64,000 nucleotides of DNA from SB25 sp029560875 (GCA_035388225.1 DAOOPM010000010.1:1-64000); one strand, 5' to 3'; counted from the first letter of the stretch, positions 52,157-61,897 are shown. Numbers and translations: made by a program. The notes: generated by a model not told the origin, from the sequence alone.

Positions 52157-52190
52157 AAAACTTGGTTATTTCGGTAACCAAGTTTTTTTT
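52157..52190 (+). terminator. Rho-independent terminator after skp copy 2
   Basis: A 12-bp perfect stem (aaaacttggtta / taaccaagtttt) with loop tttcgg and T8 following. It separates the skp pair from the Skp-caspase gene. Confidence 0.9.
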
Positions 52191-52243
52191 ATTTCTTACA
52201 TTCAAAAAAAAATACTACGTTTATATTTCAAATCCATATCTCA

Positions 52244-54571
52244 ATGAAAACTAAGATCATTATACTATTAATTGCGCTAATGCTAGGCTTCAACAGAGCA
52301 CAATCTCAGGAAAGTTACCTAATAGGCTACTACAATCTTGAAGATATAATACAAGCGATGCCCGAGCGAAGTATTGCCGATGCAAAACTGGAAAAGCATG
52401 CTCAAAAATTAAAGGAACAAATAGATGCCCTTCAAGTTGAATTTAATAAAAAAATTGAAGATTATACTAAAAATAAGAATAGTTATACCGATGCTACCCG
52501 AGAACTAAAAGAAAAAGAAATTTTTGAATTCGAACAAAAAGCCCGAGAGTTTCAAGAAACTGCTCAACAAGATTATCTCCGTTTGTTGAACGAACTATAC
52601 AGTCCAATTTACATGAAAGTAGATAATGCCACTAAGGCCGTTAAACAAAAGTATAATTTCATTTACGTATTTGACAAAAATAAGGTAACTGTAGTTAATG
52701 AAGAAACAACAAACGATTTAACAGAATTGATAAAATATGAACTGAAAATTGCTTCAACAAAACCTTCATTTAAAGCAAAATATTCTGTTGACAAGAAAAT
52801 CAGAACGATTGGAAGCGATAATATAGTTAAAGTACAAGCAGAATATACCGAGGCATTAAGAAAACTTGATTCTAAAAAAAGCATGTTAATGAACCAGTTA
52901 GAAAAATCTCAAGCGGAATATGCCGAAAAATATAAGGAGTATGATAAAAATAAGTACAATTATTCCAATGCCATTCGTGAACAAAAAGAAAATGAACTTA
53001 TGGATTTAAACCAAAGGATACAGGAGTCAATAAAAGCTGCTGATCTGGATTTCTTTACTCTTCGAGATGAATTGTTAAAACCAATTTATTTAAAAGTAAA
53101 AGACTTATTAGTTGAATATGCAGTAAGCAAAAGTTATCCATTAATCATTGACTCCGCAATTGTAAAGGACCATTTTAACTATTCTGAATTTAAAAACGAC
53201 ATTATTTTAATTGACGAAAACTTTATCGCGCACTTGAATTCATCGCCGAACTACTTCATTAAGAACTATGTTGAGCATGGAATAAACGAATGGCAACAGA
53301 AAGGGGAATTTGAAAAAATCACTGACTATCAGAAACGTGTAAATGAACAAACCCGAAAAATTAAAGTACAGCAACTAACGGATGAGGCACTAAAATCATT
53401 CAAACAAGAATACAGTAAAGGTATCGATTGGAAAGAATTGACATTAACCCCTTATGATTCCGAAAACGAAACATATTTAATTGTATCGCCTAAAGTTGGA
53501 CAGTTTGCTGTAAGCGTACCAATTGCCGAGGCACAAATGTTGAAGCAAAATTGGGCTTCAGTAAAATTTGAAAATCAGGATTATTACATTAGCAATGATT
53601 CCTTAACATTAGCCAAAGTTACCATCAAAAATCCTGTGAATGGGAAATCATACACATATGATAGCAAACAGGCCACCACTTATATGGCAAATAATATTAC
53701 CTATAACTTTTCACCCATAGAAGTAGACATCCCAAAAAACGAAAAGGTTGTTAGCAATACAAAAGTTGAAAGTAAAGATATAATAGTTGGGAAAGACCCT
53801 ATTGATATAAATATACCATTAACAAAAGTGGTTAACGATAAAACCTTTGCACTAGTAATCGGAAACGAGAACTACAAAAATGAAATTCAAGTATCATTTG
53901 CACAAAACGATGCAAAAGTTTTTTCAGAGTACTGCAAGAAAACACTGGGAATACCCTCCAACAACGTTCATCTATTATTAAATGGTTCTTACGGAGAAAT
54001 GCTGGGTGAGTTAAAATGGATTTATGATATAATTGAAGCATACAAGGGGCAAGCTAGAGTTATATTTTACTATGCAGGACATGGAATGCCTGATGAAAAC
54101 GACAAGAGTGCATACATTTTACCTACAGACGGTAATTCTACTATGCCTCAAACGGCGCTTAAGGTCGATGACATTTACAAAAAGTTGAATGCAAATCCCT
54201 CGCAGGGCGTTTTTGTTTTTCTCGATGCCTGTTTTAGTGGTGCCGCTCGCGAAGGCTCTCTTGCTCAGGGTAGAGGTGTGAAAGTAAGACCAAAAACAAA
54301 CATGCTAACAGGGAATTGTGTGGTTTTTAGTGCTACAAGCAATGAAGAAACAGCCCACCCTCTTAAAGAAAAGAATCATGGTTTGTTCACATATTACCTA
54401 TTAAAAAAATTAAACGAATCGAAAGGCGATATCACACTATCTGAATTAAGCAACTACATTGTTGATGTTGTAAAAAAACAATCGCTAATTGTAAATGGTA
54501 AAGCCCAGAATCCTGTGGTTAACACAAGTCCTGATATTTCAAACTCATGGCAAAGTTTAAAGTTAAAATGA
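52244..54571 (+). CDS. Skp-Skp-caspase fusion protein
   Basis: 775 residues in one open frame. Signal peptide (1-22, 'GFNRAQSQE'). First OmpH/Skp-like unit at about 25-175 ('YLIGYYNLEDIIQAMPERS', 'LQVEFNKKIEDYTKNK'). Second Skp-like coiled-coil unit at about 195-335 ('QLEKSQAEYAEKYKEYDKNK'). A mixed domain at ~345-510 ('INEWQQKGEFEKITDYQKRV'). Then a caspase/peptidase C14 domain at ~532-770: 'KTFALVIGNENY', H613 in 'IFYYAGHGMPDE', C663 in 'FLDACFSGAA'. Both catalytic residues are present. The signal peptide implies a periplasmic caspase-type protease carried on a chaperone-like stalk. The Skp part probably arose by duplication of the gene just upstream. Confidence 0.88.
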   Translation: MKTKIIILLIALMLGFNRAQSQESYLIGYYNLEDIIQAMPERSIADAKLEKHAQKLKEQIDALQVEFNKKIEDYTKNKNSYTDATRELKEKEIFEFEQKAREFQETAQQDYLRLLNELYSPIYMKVDNATKAVKQKYNFIYVFDKNKVTVVNEETTNDLTELIKYELKIASTKPSFKAKYSVDKKIRTIGSDNIVKVQAEYTEALRKLDSKKSMLMNQLEKSQAEYAEKYKEYDKNKYNYSNAIREQKENELMDLNQRIQESIKAADLDFFTLRDELLKPIYLKVKDLLVEYAVSKSYPLIIDSAIVKDHFNYSEFKNDIILIDENFIAHLNSSPNYFIKNYVEHGINEWQQKGEFEKITDYQKRVNEQTRKIKVQQLTDEALKSFKQEYSKGIDWKELTLTPYDSENETYLIVSPKVGQFAVSVPIAEAQMLKQNWASVKFENQDYYISNDSLTLAKVTIKNPVNGKSYTYDSKQATTYMANNITYNFSPIEVDIPKNEKVVSNTKVESKDIIVGKDPIDINIPLTKVVNDKTFALVIGNENYKNEIQVSFAQNDAKVFSEYCKKTLGIPSNNVHLLLNGSYGEMLGELKWIYDIIEAYKGQARVIFYYAGHGMPDENDKSAYILPTDGNSTMPQTALKVDDIYKKLNANPSQGVFVFLDACFSGAAREGSLAQGRGVKVRPKTNMLTGNCVVFSATSNEETAHPLKEKNHGLFTYYLLKKLNESKGDITLSELSNYIVDVVKKQSLIVNGKAQNPVVNTSPDISNSWQSLKLK

Positions 54572-54591
54572 AATAATACCATTACTTATTA

Positions 54592-55407
54592 ATGTCTAAT
54601 TATCCAATTGGAATTTTCGATTCTGGTGCAGGAGGCATTTCGGTATTAAAAGAATTGGTAAAGATTCTACCAAACGAATCGTTTATCTACTTTGCCGATT
54701 CTGCAAATTGTCCGTATGGACCCAAGCAACCCGAAAGGATTATTGAACTCTCCAACTGCATCACAAAGTTTTTACTCGACAAAGGTTGCAGAACCATTGT
54801 GGTGGCTTGCAATACAGCAACCGCTGCTGCAATCGATTTTCTCCGAGGAAACTATAACGTGCCCTTTATTGGCATGGAACCAGCAATTAAACCTGCATCA
54901 CTTAACACCAAAACTAAAAGCATTGGTGTTTTGGCAACGGCTGGCACATTTAAAGGTCGACTATATATTGAAACAAGTAGAAAGTTTGCATCCGATGTAA
55001 ATGTTTGCTACCAAATAGGCGAAGGCTTGGTTGAGTTGGTAGAATCGGGTATGGCCAATTCTGAGGAATCCGAGAACCTTCTCCGAAAGTACATTGAACC
55101 AATGCTCGACTGCAATATCGACCATATTGTTTTAGGTTGCACCCACTACCCTTTCTTAAGACCAGTATTGGAGAAAATTATTCCTGAAAGTATTACAATA
55201 ATTGACCCAGCCCCTGCAGTAGCACGCCAAACGGAAAAAGTACTTAAGGAAAATGGCCTTTTATCAACCACACAAAACTCGCCTAGCATTGAATTATACT
55301 CAAGTGGAAGCACAAAGATTCTCAAATTCCTCATGGAGGAAAACTTAAAGATAACAGCTACTACATCTATTAATTATGTTGATGGAATATCGGCTTGCAA
55401 CGCTTAA
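54592..55407 (+). CDS. murI: Glutamate racemase
   Basis: 271 residues. MurI makes D-glutamate for peptidoglycan. Catalytic residues are in place: Asp-Ser in 'IGIFDSGAGGISVL', the first cysteine in 'TIVVACNTATAAAI', the second in 'HIVLGCTHYPFL', and 'YFADSANCPYGPKQPE' near the start. It begins 20 bp after the Skp-caspase gene and probably shares its transcript. murI next to skp genes is a common order in the phylum. Confidence 0.96.
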   Translation: MSNYPIGIFDSGAGGISVLKELVKILPNESFIYFADSANCPYGPKQPERIIELSNCITKFLLDKGCRTIVVACNTATAAAIDFLRGNYNVPFIGMEPAIKPASLNTKTKSIGVLATAGTFKGRLYIETSRKFASDVNVCYQIGEGLVELVESGMANSEESENLLRKYIEPMLDCNIDHIVLGCTHYPFLRPVLEKIIPESITIIDPAPAVARQTEKVLKENGLLSTTQNSPSIELYSSGSTKILKFLMEENLKITATTSINYVDGISACNA

Positions 55408-55458
55408 AAACATCATCAAAATTCTTATTTTTATTATCTTTATTAAAAAATTGAACTT

Positions 55459-57129
55459 ATGAGAAAAGAGGTTGAAATTGTAATTGAAAACACTAACCAA
55501 AAAGTACATATAACTCCAGGATTATCGCTTCATGACATTGCTCGCATATTCGAAATCAAACTAAAGCATCAAATACTTGGAGCAATGGTTAACAACCAGA
55601 TTAAAGAACTGGATTACGAAGTCTTTACACCAAAAACAATTCGCTTCATCGACATTACTCACCAAGCAGGAATGAGAATGTACCAACGTTCGCTTTTCTT
55701 CGTGCTTCAAAAAGCAGTTCGCGATATAATTCCAAACTCCAAGGTAAGGATTGAGCACTCTGTATCCAAAGGCTTTTATTGCGAGATTGATGGATGCAAC
55801 CAATCGCTTGAACTCCCACTAATTTTTACAATATGTGATAAAATGAGGGAAATTATAGCTGCCGACCTTCCTTTCCGTCGCGATAAAGTTTTGACCATTG
55901 ATGCTGTAAAAATATTTCAAAACTCAGGCTATCACGATAGAGCAAGACTGTTCATTACCAGACCAAAACTATATACTTCGGTTTACTATTTAAGCGATAT
56001 TTCTGACTATTTCTTTGGTAGCCTAGTACCATCTACTGGATATCTAAAAGTCTTCGATTTAGTGAAATACTATGATGGAATGCTTTTGAGAATCCCGAAA
56101 CGTTTTAACCCGGAAGAAGTAGAGGATTTGGTTCTGCAAAACAAAATGTTTGATATCTTCCAAGAGTATAAAAATTGGGTAGAAATATTGGGTGTTGAAA
56201 GTGTTGCAGCAATTAACGATGAAGTAAAAAAAGGAAATTCAAGTGAACTCATAAAGATATCTGAAGCACTTCACGAAAAAAAGGTTGCTCGTATTGCCGA
56301 TAAAATACACAACTCTCCAAACAATGTTAAAGTAGTACTCATATCAGGTCCTTCCTCATCAGGAAAAACAACATTTGCCAAAAGATTAGCAGTTCATCTA
56401 AAAGTGAACGGACTAAAACCCTATACAATTTCTTTAGATAATTACTTTGTAAACCGTGAAGACACACCACGCGACGAGCATGGCGAATATGATTTTGAAG
56501 CACTAGAGGCGCTTGACATTACCTATTTCAACAACGATTTGATTAAACTGCTAAACGGTGAGGAAGTTAATCTACCCAAATTCTCTTTTGAGCAGGGCAA
56601 ACGATTTTTCGACAACACAAAACTCAAAATTGAAGATAACGGAATAATTGTGATAGAAGGGATTCATGCGTTAAATCCCAAGCTTACACCACTCATCCCA
56701 GCAGATAAAAAATTCAAAGTATACATTTCGGCTTTAACATCTCTTTCAATTGATGGCATAAACAGAATTCCAACTACCGACAATAGATTAATTCGACGTA
56801 TAGTTAGAGATTTCAGATACAGAGGCTACAGCGCTTACGATACAATCAGCCGATGGGAAAGTGTTCGCCGAGGCGAGGATAAAAACATATTCCCATACCA
56901 AGAGGAGGCCGACGAAATGTTCAACTCCGCATTATTGCTCGAATTCGGAATCCTTAAAAGTTATGCAGAGCCCATTTTACAGGAAGTTCCTTCTAATAAA
57001 CCAGAATACGATGAGGCTATGCGTTTACTTAAATTCTTAAGCTACTTTTCGCCAATTTCTGACAAAGAGGTTCCACCAACCTCAATTATCAGAGAATTCC
57101 TCGGAGGTAGCACATTCTCGTATAAGTAA
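55459..57129 (+). CDS. TGS-domain nucleoside kinase (uridine kinase-like)
   Basis: 556 residues. The N-terminal ~60 residues are TGS-like ('VHITPGLSLHDIARIFEIKL', in short), followed by ~200 residues like the editing/second domain of threonyl-tRNA synthetase ('GMRMYQRSLFFVLQKAV', 'IEHSVSKGFYCEID'). From ~285 a uridine-kinase/PRK fold: P-loop 'LISGPSSSGKTTFAKRL' (about 294-310), 'SLDNYFVNREDTPRDEHGEY', 'GIIVIEGIHALNPKL', 'RIVRDFRYRGYSAYDTISRW'. This architecture is widespread in Bacteroidota and Firmicutes and is usually annotated nucleoside kinase; the true substrate is not known. Confidence 0.9.
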   Translation: MRKEVEIVIENTNQKVHITPGLSLHDIARIFEIKLKHQILGAMVNNQIKELDYEVFTPKTIRFIDITHQAGMRMYQRSLFFVLQKAVRDIIPNSKVRIEHSVSKGFYCEIDGCNQSLELPLIFTICDKMREIIAADLPFRRDKVLTIDAVKIFQNSGYHDRARLFITRPKLYTSVYYLSDISDYFFGSLVPSTGYLKVFDLVKYYDGMLLRIPKRFNPEEVEDLVLQNKMFDIFQEYKNWVEILGVESVAAINDEVKKGNSSELIKISEALHEKKVARIADKIHNSPNNVKVVLISGPSSSGKTTFAKRLAVHLKVNGLKPYTISLDNYFVNREDTPRDEHGEYDFEALEALDITYFNNDLIKLLNGEEVNLPKFSFEQGKRFFDNTKLKIEDNGIIVIEGIHALNPKLTPLIPADKKFKVYISALTSLSIDGINRIPTTDNRLIRRIVRDFRYRGYSAYDTISRWESVRRGEDKNIFPYQEEADEMFNSALLLEFGILKSYAEPILQEVPSNKPEYDEAMRLLKFLSYFSPISDKEVPPTSIIREFLGGSTFSYK

Positions 57130-57325
57130 AAAATACGCACTTACTTATCAACAGTATATTAATCTGTATATCTGATATTTAAATAGTTTTTGTTGAAATA
57201 AAATCAAATCATAAATACGACAAAAGCCAATATTTTAGGCTAATTCTGTACTAACTATTGTAATAATTTATTATTATTGTACTAAATTATACCTAAACCG
57301 AACCTAAACCAAGAACTTAGGCCGA

Positions 57326-58696
57326 ATGCTAAGGTTACTATTTGTGCTATTTAACATGGTTGGAGTAATGCTTATGAACATTTTCATAAGTAGCGATGTA
57401 ACTTTAACCATTAATGCACCCGCATCAATTAATGCAGGTACCGAATTCGATGTCGAAATAATCCTAAAAAAAGGTAATATCGATGGATTTGCTCGATTCC
57501 AACAACAACTACCACTTGGCTTAACGGCACAATTAGTAGAGTCATCCTATGGCGATTTCTCCTTTGAGGATCAAAAGGTTAAGTTCATTTGGCTAAAGAT
57601 GCCTTCGGACAAGGAAATTAAATTTACTTACAGAGTTAAAGTTGACGAAAGGCTTAAAGGACAATTCAACCTAAAAGGAAACTTTGCATACATAATAGAT
57701 AACGACAGAAAAACTACCGATGTTGAATCAAACTCAATATCAATAAATCCTTCCACCCGAATAGACCCCAATTTAATAGTCGATATTGGTGAATTTCAAA
57801 ATATTATTCCAGTCCAAGCTCCAGTTACATTGCTAGCTAGCAATGTGCGCTGTATCCGCCAAACACCAATGCCAACGGGGGAGGCCAATGACTTGATGGT
57901 AAAACTTCTTGTAAACAAAGCTAATGCTGAAAAATTTGCAAAAATAGAGGAGGAAATACCAACTGGATTTACTGCTGAAGCAATAGAATCAAAGGATGCC
58001 ATATTTACATTCAAGGATCAGAAAGTTAAATTCCTTTGGATGAATCTACCTGCCGATCCTAAGTTTGTTGTATCGTATCGATTAATCCCAGCCGATGGCT
58101 CAGGAGATGTTACCATTAAATTATCGGGGAAGTTCTCGTATATACTAAATGATGCTACAAGGGTTATTGACATCATTCAAAAAGATGTAAACCTCAACAA
58201 CTTAGATCCAAAATATCTCGATGGAATTCTTGCATCAACACTTACAACTTACTCTGGAACCGAAGGTCAGAGCGTTAGTTCCAGTTTTACCCAATCAGAA
58301 ACTGATGGTGGAGTTGAAATTCCAATTCGCTACCAAGAAATTAAGGACAAGCCTAAAAAAGTTGCGAAGAGTGAGCCCAATATGATGCCTTATATGCTAG
58401 AGCCTGAAAAAGGTGTCTACTATAGGGTACAGGTTGCTGCAGGTCACAAACCAATCAACATAAAAAAGTACTTCCTCAGGTACAATATAAACCACGAAGT
58501 TAGAACCGAAAAACATGACGGCTGGTATAAATACTCCATTGGATCTTTTGGAGAGTACCGCGAGGCAAGAGATTTTAGAATGATGATTTGGAATACAACC
58601 AAAGTTAATGATGCTTTTGTTGCAGCTTATAACAATGGTGCGAGAATAACCGTGCAGGAAGCTTTGATGATAACAAATCAGCAATGGTATAGATAA
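57326..58696 (+). CDS. SPOR-domain protein with two tandem internal repeats
   Basis: 456 residues; the N-terminal ~20 residues are a signal or anchor helix ('LLFVLFNMVGVMLMNIF'). Two copies of a ~110-residue beta-sandwich unit follow at about 30-145 and 185-295. Each has a strand 'IDGFARFQQQLPLGLTAQLV' / 'AEKFAKIEEEIPTGFTAEAI' (start quoted only in part) and the core 'FEDQKVKFIWLKMPSDKEIK' / 'FKDQKVKFLWMNLPADPKF'. The C-terminus (about 375-456) is a SPOR-like domain starting 'GVYYRVQVAAGHKPI'. It should bind peptidoglycan and span the periplasm. The barrel gene starts 6 bp downstream, so the two likely form a complex. Confidence 0.78.
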   Translation: MLRLLFVLFNMVGVMLMNIFISSDVTLTINAPASINAGTEFDVEIILKKGNIDGFARFQQQLPLGLTAQLVESSYGDFSFEDQKVKFIWLKMPSDKEIKFTYRVKVDERLKGQFNLKGNFAYIIDNDRKTTDVESNSISINPSTRIDPNLIVDIGEFQNIIPVQAPVTLLASNVRCIRQTPMPTGEANDLMVKLLVNKANAEKFAKIEEEIPTGFTAEAIESKDAIFTFKDQKVKFLWMNLPADPKFVVSYRLIPADGSGDVTIKLSGKFSYILNDATRVIDIIQKDVNLNNLDPKYLDGILASTLTTYSGTEGQSVSSSFTQSETDGGVEIPIRYQEIKDKPKKVAKSEPNMMPYMLEPEKGVYYRVQVAAGHKPINIKKYFLRYNINHEVRTEKHDGWYKYSIGSFGEYREARDFRMMIWNTTKVNDAFVAAYNNGARITVQEALMITNQQWYR

Positions 58697-58702
58697 CTGT
58701 AA

Positions 58703-60163
58703 ATGGCAAAAACACATTTTATATATAAACTTCTTATTTGCACATCCTTATTGGTTGCAACAGTGCTTGTACCAAGCAAGCAAGGTTTTGCGCAAGATGA
58801 CGAGGAGTATTATAAAAGTATCTTGGACACTGTAGTTGAAGTTGTAGATCCTGTTTATAAGCCCGTTATCTCATTAGGAACAGGGGTGATGAGTTTTTGG
58901 GGTGATGTACAGAATAGGGTAAATTCACCTTTAACAGGAAACTATGCATTTAAAGTAAATGGTTCCGCACTGTTTGGCAATAAACGAAATTTCAAGTTTA
59001 ATGCTTTTGCTTTATACGGCAGTATAAGTGGACACAATTTCGAATTATCGAGGCAAATGCAACAACAGCCTTTACCTTTAGATGAAGATGGCAACCCAAT
59101 ATATCTCAACTCGTCATTTAAAACAGAAGTAATTCAAATTGGAACTAGCATTGAGTATGGCTTTGGACACCTTATCAAAGGGAAACGCTTTAGGCCTTTC
59201 ATTGCAGTGGGAATATCCACCATGTTTTTCAGCCCAAAAGGGAATTTCGAACTAGACGGAAGTCCTAACCCTGGAAATTTCTACTATTTCTGGACCGATG
59301 GCACTATGCGCAATTACAGTGAAACTGGCCCAGATGCAGGAATTGCAGTGCCTGTTCGATTTGACAAAGAATACGAAACAGACCTATCAAACGCCAATCT
59401 TTTTGATTTAGGCTCATACAGCCAGCGGACGTTTACAATACCCGTCGATATTGGATTTGATTTTTACCTTTCGGACAGGGTAATTTTCAGAATTGGAACT
59501 TCAGTGAATTACACCTTTACTGATATGATTGATAATTATAGCAGCAAAGTAGCCAAGGCAATGAATTATCCGAAGAAGAACGACTATAACGACATATTTG
59601 CATTTAATTACATCAGCTTAAATCTAGACTTGTTCTCCGACCCAAAATCATTACTTGTTGAACGTCTCTTTGCCGATGCGGGAGAATTTGATTATGATGT
59701 ATTTTTCGCAGATGAAGACCAAGATGGAATTTTTGACCGATTTGACCAATGCCCCAACACTCCTCCGGGCGTGGAAGTTAATGACTCAACTGGCTGTCCT
59801 TTCGACACTGACAATGATGGAATATACGACTATATGGACATCGAAGCAGGCACACCGGAAGGTGCAACTGTTGATGAGCAAGGGGCTCAATTATCAACTG
59901 ACGCTCTTTCCGCAATGTTCGACAATGTTAATGCAGTTTCACGTAAAGAAATTAGATTAATTCCTTTGGCAAACATCTGGACAGCAACCAGAACGTTTAC
60001 TCCAGGAATCATCCCAGATAAATTCAGAAAAGTTGATAGTGATGCAGATGGATACATATCGTTCCAGGAGTTGCTGAAAACAATTGACGATTACTTTGAC
60101 GAAAAATCGACATTTAAACCCGAAGAGATTTACGAGTTGAACGATTACTTCTTTACTCAGTAA
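58703..60163 (+). CDS. Outer-membrane barrel protein with TSP3 and EF-hand calcium motifs
   Basis: 486 residues. Signal peptide (1-29, 'SKQGFAQDDEE'). Residues ~45-310 form a beta-barrel ('RPFIAVGISTMFFSPKGNF', 'FRIGTSVNYTFTDMIDNY'). Residues ~330-375 hold thrombospondin type-3-like calcium repeats ('DEDQDGIFDRFDQCPNTPPG', 'DTDNDGIYDYMD'). The last 60 residues carry an EF-hand loop 'DSDADGYISFQEL'. In similar proteins the TSP3 repeats lead into an OmpA domain; here the OmpA domain is missing and the EF-hand tail takes its place. Wall binding would come from the SPOR protein encoded just upstream. Confidence 0.8.
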   Translation: MAKTHFIYKLLICTSLLVATVLVPSKQGFAQDDEEYYKSILDTVVEVVDPVYKPVISLGTGVMSFWGDVQNRVNSPLTGNYAFKVNGSALFGNKRNFKFNAFALYGSISGHNFELSRQMQQQPLPLDEDGNPIYLNSSFKTEVIQIGTSIEYGFGHLIKGKRFRPFIAVGISTMFFSPKGNFELDGSPNPGNFYYFWTDGTMRNYSETGPDAGIAVPVRFDKEYETDLSNANLFDLGSYSQRTFTIPVDIGFDFYLSDRVIFRIGTSVNYTFTDMIDNYSSKVAKAMNYPKKNDYNDIFAFNYISLNLDLFSDPKSLLVERLFADAGEFDYDVFFADEDQDGIFDRFDQCPNTPPGVEVNDSTGCPFDTDNDGIYDYMDIEAGTPEGATVDEQGAQLSTDALSAMFDNVNAVSRKEIRLIPLANIWTATRTFTPGIIPDKFRKVDSDADGYISFQELLKTIDDYFDEKSTFKPEEIYELNDYFFTQ

Positions 60164-60200
60164 ACCCAAAACAACTAACTATAACCTAAAATCTAAACCG

Positions 60201-60235
60201 TAAGCCCTGCCCACCCTAAGCAGGGCTTATTTATT
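60201..60235 (+). terminator. Terminator after the SPOR/barrel operon
   Basis: A perfect 10-bp stem (taagccctgc / gcagggctta) with a nine-base loop, followed by tttatt, 37 bp past the stop codon. Confidence 0.8.
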
Positions 60236-60354
60236 GTGTTAAACTTTTCGCTAAAATGTTTGTTAGGTTTTAGAAGTTGAATTGTTGATAAATGTTTATT
60301 TCAATATTCTACTTCAATAATTGATTCTTTATAACTTTACAAAACTAACATACT

Positions 60355-60822
60355 ATGAAAACAAAATTAAACATTGGCTATAAGGCTCCTGATTTCAAAG
60401 GAATTGATCAGGATGGAAAAAGTATTTCATTAACGGATTACAAGGGTAAAAACTTGGTGTTATACTTTTACCCAAAGGATAACACATCGGGATGCACAGC
60501 TGAAGCTTGTAGCCTTAGGGATGGCTATGAGGATTTACAAAAACTAGGGATGGAGGTTGTTGGCGTTAGTCCCGATAGCGCTAAATCGCACCAATCATTC
60601 ATCCAAAAATATTCACTTCCATTCCGTTTAATTGCCGATACTGAAAAAGAAGTTGCCAATGCTTTCGGAGTTTGGGGCGAGAAAAAGATGTACGGCAAAG
60701 CCTATATGGGAATTCTCCGCACAACATTTATAATTGACAAGAATGGCATTATCACGCATATTTTTGACAAGGTTGACACTAAAGAGCATGTTACTCAAAT
60801 ATTAACAGAGTTAAAAAAGTAA
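60355..60822 (+). CDS. bcp: Thioredoxin-dependent thiol peroxidase, Bcp/PrxQ family
   Basis: 155 residues. Reduces peroxides with a catalytic cysteine. Peroxidatic C47 and resolving C52 are in 'PKDNTSGCTAEACSLRDG', the five-residue spacing of PrxQ. Also 'VVGVSPDSAKSHQSFIQKY', 'LPFRLIADTEKEVANAFGVW' and 'GILRTTFIIDKNG'. It is 14 bp before recA on the same strand, so stress defence and DNA repair genes are likely co-transcribed. Confidence 0.95.
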   Translation: MKTKLNIGYKAPDFKGIDQDGKSISLTDYKGKNLVLYFYPKDNTSGCTAEACSLRDGYEDLQKLGMEVVGVSPDSAKSHQSFIQKYSLPFRLIADTEKEVANAFGVWGEKKMYGKAYMGILRTTFIIDKNGIITHIFDKVDTKEHVTQILTELKK

Positions 60823-60836
60823 TAAACACACCCTAA

Positions 60837-61859
60837 ATGGAAAAAACTGAAAGTAAAGATCGTAAAGAGGTCAGCAAAGAAAAACTAAAAGCGCTACAGG
60901 CCACTCTCGATAAAATTGAGAAGGACTTTGGCAAGGGTTCCATAATGAAAATGGGCGACAAGGCAGTTGCTGAGGTTTCGGCAATATCGTCGGGTTCACT
61001 TTCTTTGGATATTGCGCTTGGAGTTGGGGGTTACCCACGCGGACGCGTTGTGGAAATCTACGGACCTGAATCGTCAGGTAAAACCACACTGGCAATCCAC
61101 GCTATTGCCGAAGCTCAAAAACAAGGAGGGATTGCTGCAATTATTGATGCTGAGCATGCATTCGACCGTACATACGCCGAAAAACTTGGCGTTGATGTTG
61201 AAACACTGCTTATTTCTCAACCCGATAATGGTGAGCAAGCTCTTGAAATTGCCGACAACCTAATTCGCTCTGGGGCAATTGATATTATTGTAATTGACTC
61301 GGTAGCAGCACTTACTCCAAAGGCAGAGATTGAAGGTGAAATGGGCGACAGCAAAATGGGACTACAGGCTCGTCTGATGTCGCAAGCTCTACGTAAATTA
61401 ACAGGAACCATAAGCAAAACCAATACCTGCTGTATCTTCATCAACCAACTTCGCGATAAGATTGGCGTAATGTTCGGCAACCCCGAAACCACCACAGGTG
61501 GTAATGCGTTGAAATTCTACGCATCGGTTAGGGTTGATATCCGCAGGTTGAATCAGATTAAAGACGGCGACGACTCAACAGGTAACCGTGTTCGAGTTAA
61601 GATTGTGAAGAACAAGCTTGCACCGCCTTTCAAGAAAGCTGAGTTCGACATTATGTTTGGTGAGGGAATTTCGAAATCGGGCGAAATTATAGATTTGGCA
61701 ACTGAACTAAATGTAGTTAAGAAAAGTGGTTCGTGGTTCAGCTACGGCGAAACCCGTTTGGGACAAGGTCGCGATGCTGTTCGACAGATAATTATGGATA
61801 ACCCAGAACTCACTGCTGAGATTGAAGGAAAAATTAAAGATGCGCTAAAGGCTCAATAA
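60837..61859 (+). CDS. recA: Recombinase RecA
   Basis: 340 residues. Drives homologous recombination and the SOS response. 'EKDFGKGSIMKMGD', Walker A 'EIYGPESSGKTTLAIH' (about 73-85), 'IDAEHAFDRTYAEKLGVD', 'LISQPDNGEQALEIAD', Walker B 'IIVIDSVAALTPKAE', and the loop 'GDSKMGLQARLMSQALRKLT' are all present. The C-terminal tail is short and only mildly acidic. A strong terminator follows. This enzyme would catalyse the unequal crossover seen at miaA, 45 kb away. Confidence 0.98.
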   Translation: MEKTESKDRKEVSKEKLKALQATLDKIEKDFGKGSIMKMGDKAVAEVSAISSGSLSLDIALGVGGYPRGRVVEIYGPESSGKTTLAIHAIAEAQKQGGIAAIIDAEHAFDRTYAEKLGVDVETLLISQPDNGEQALEIADNLIRSGAIDIIVIDSVAALTPKAEIEGEMGDSKMGLQARLMSQALRKLTGTISKTNTCCIFINQLRDKIGVMFGNPETTTGGNALKFYASVRVDIRRLNQIKDGDDSTGNRVRVKIVKNKLAPPFKKAEFDIMFGEGISKSGEIIDLATELNVVKKSGSWFSYGETRLGQGRDAVRQIIMDNPELTAEIEGKIKDALKAQ

Positions 61860-61897
61860 GCCCAATAAACACCAAACATTATAGATTTTTAAGATTT

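Noticed and set aside
59655..59960. Alternative-frame gene inside the calcium-binding barrel gene
   Set aside because: Fully inside a well-supported gene, with no signal of its own.
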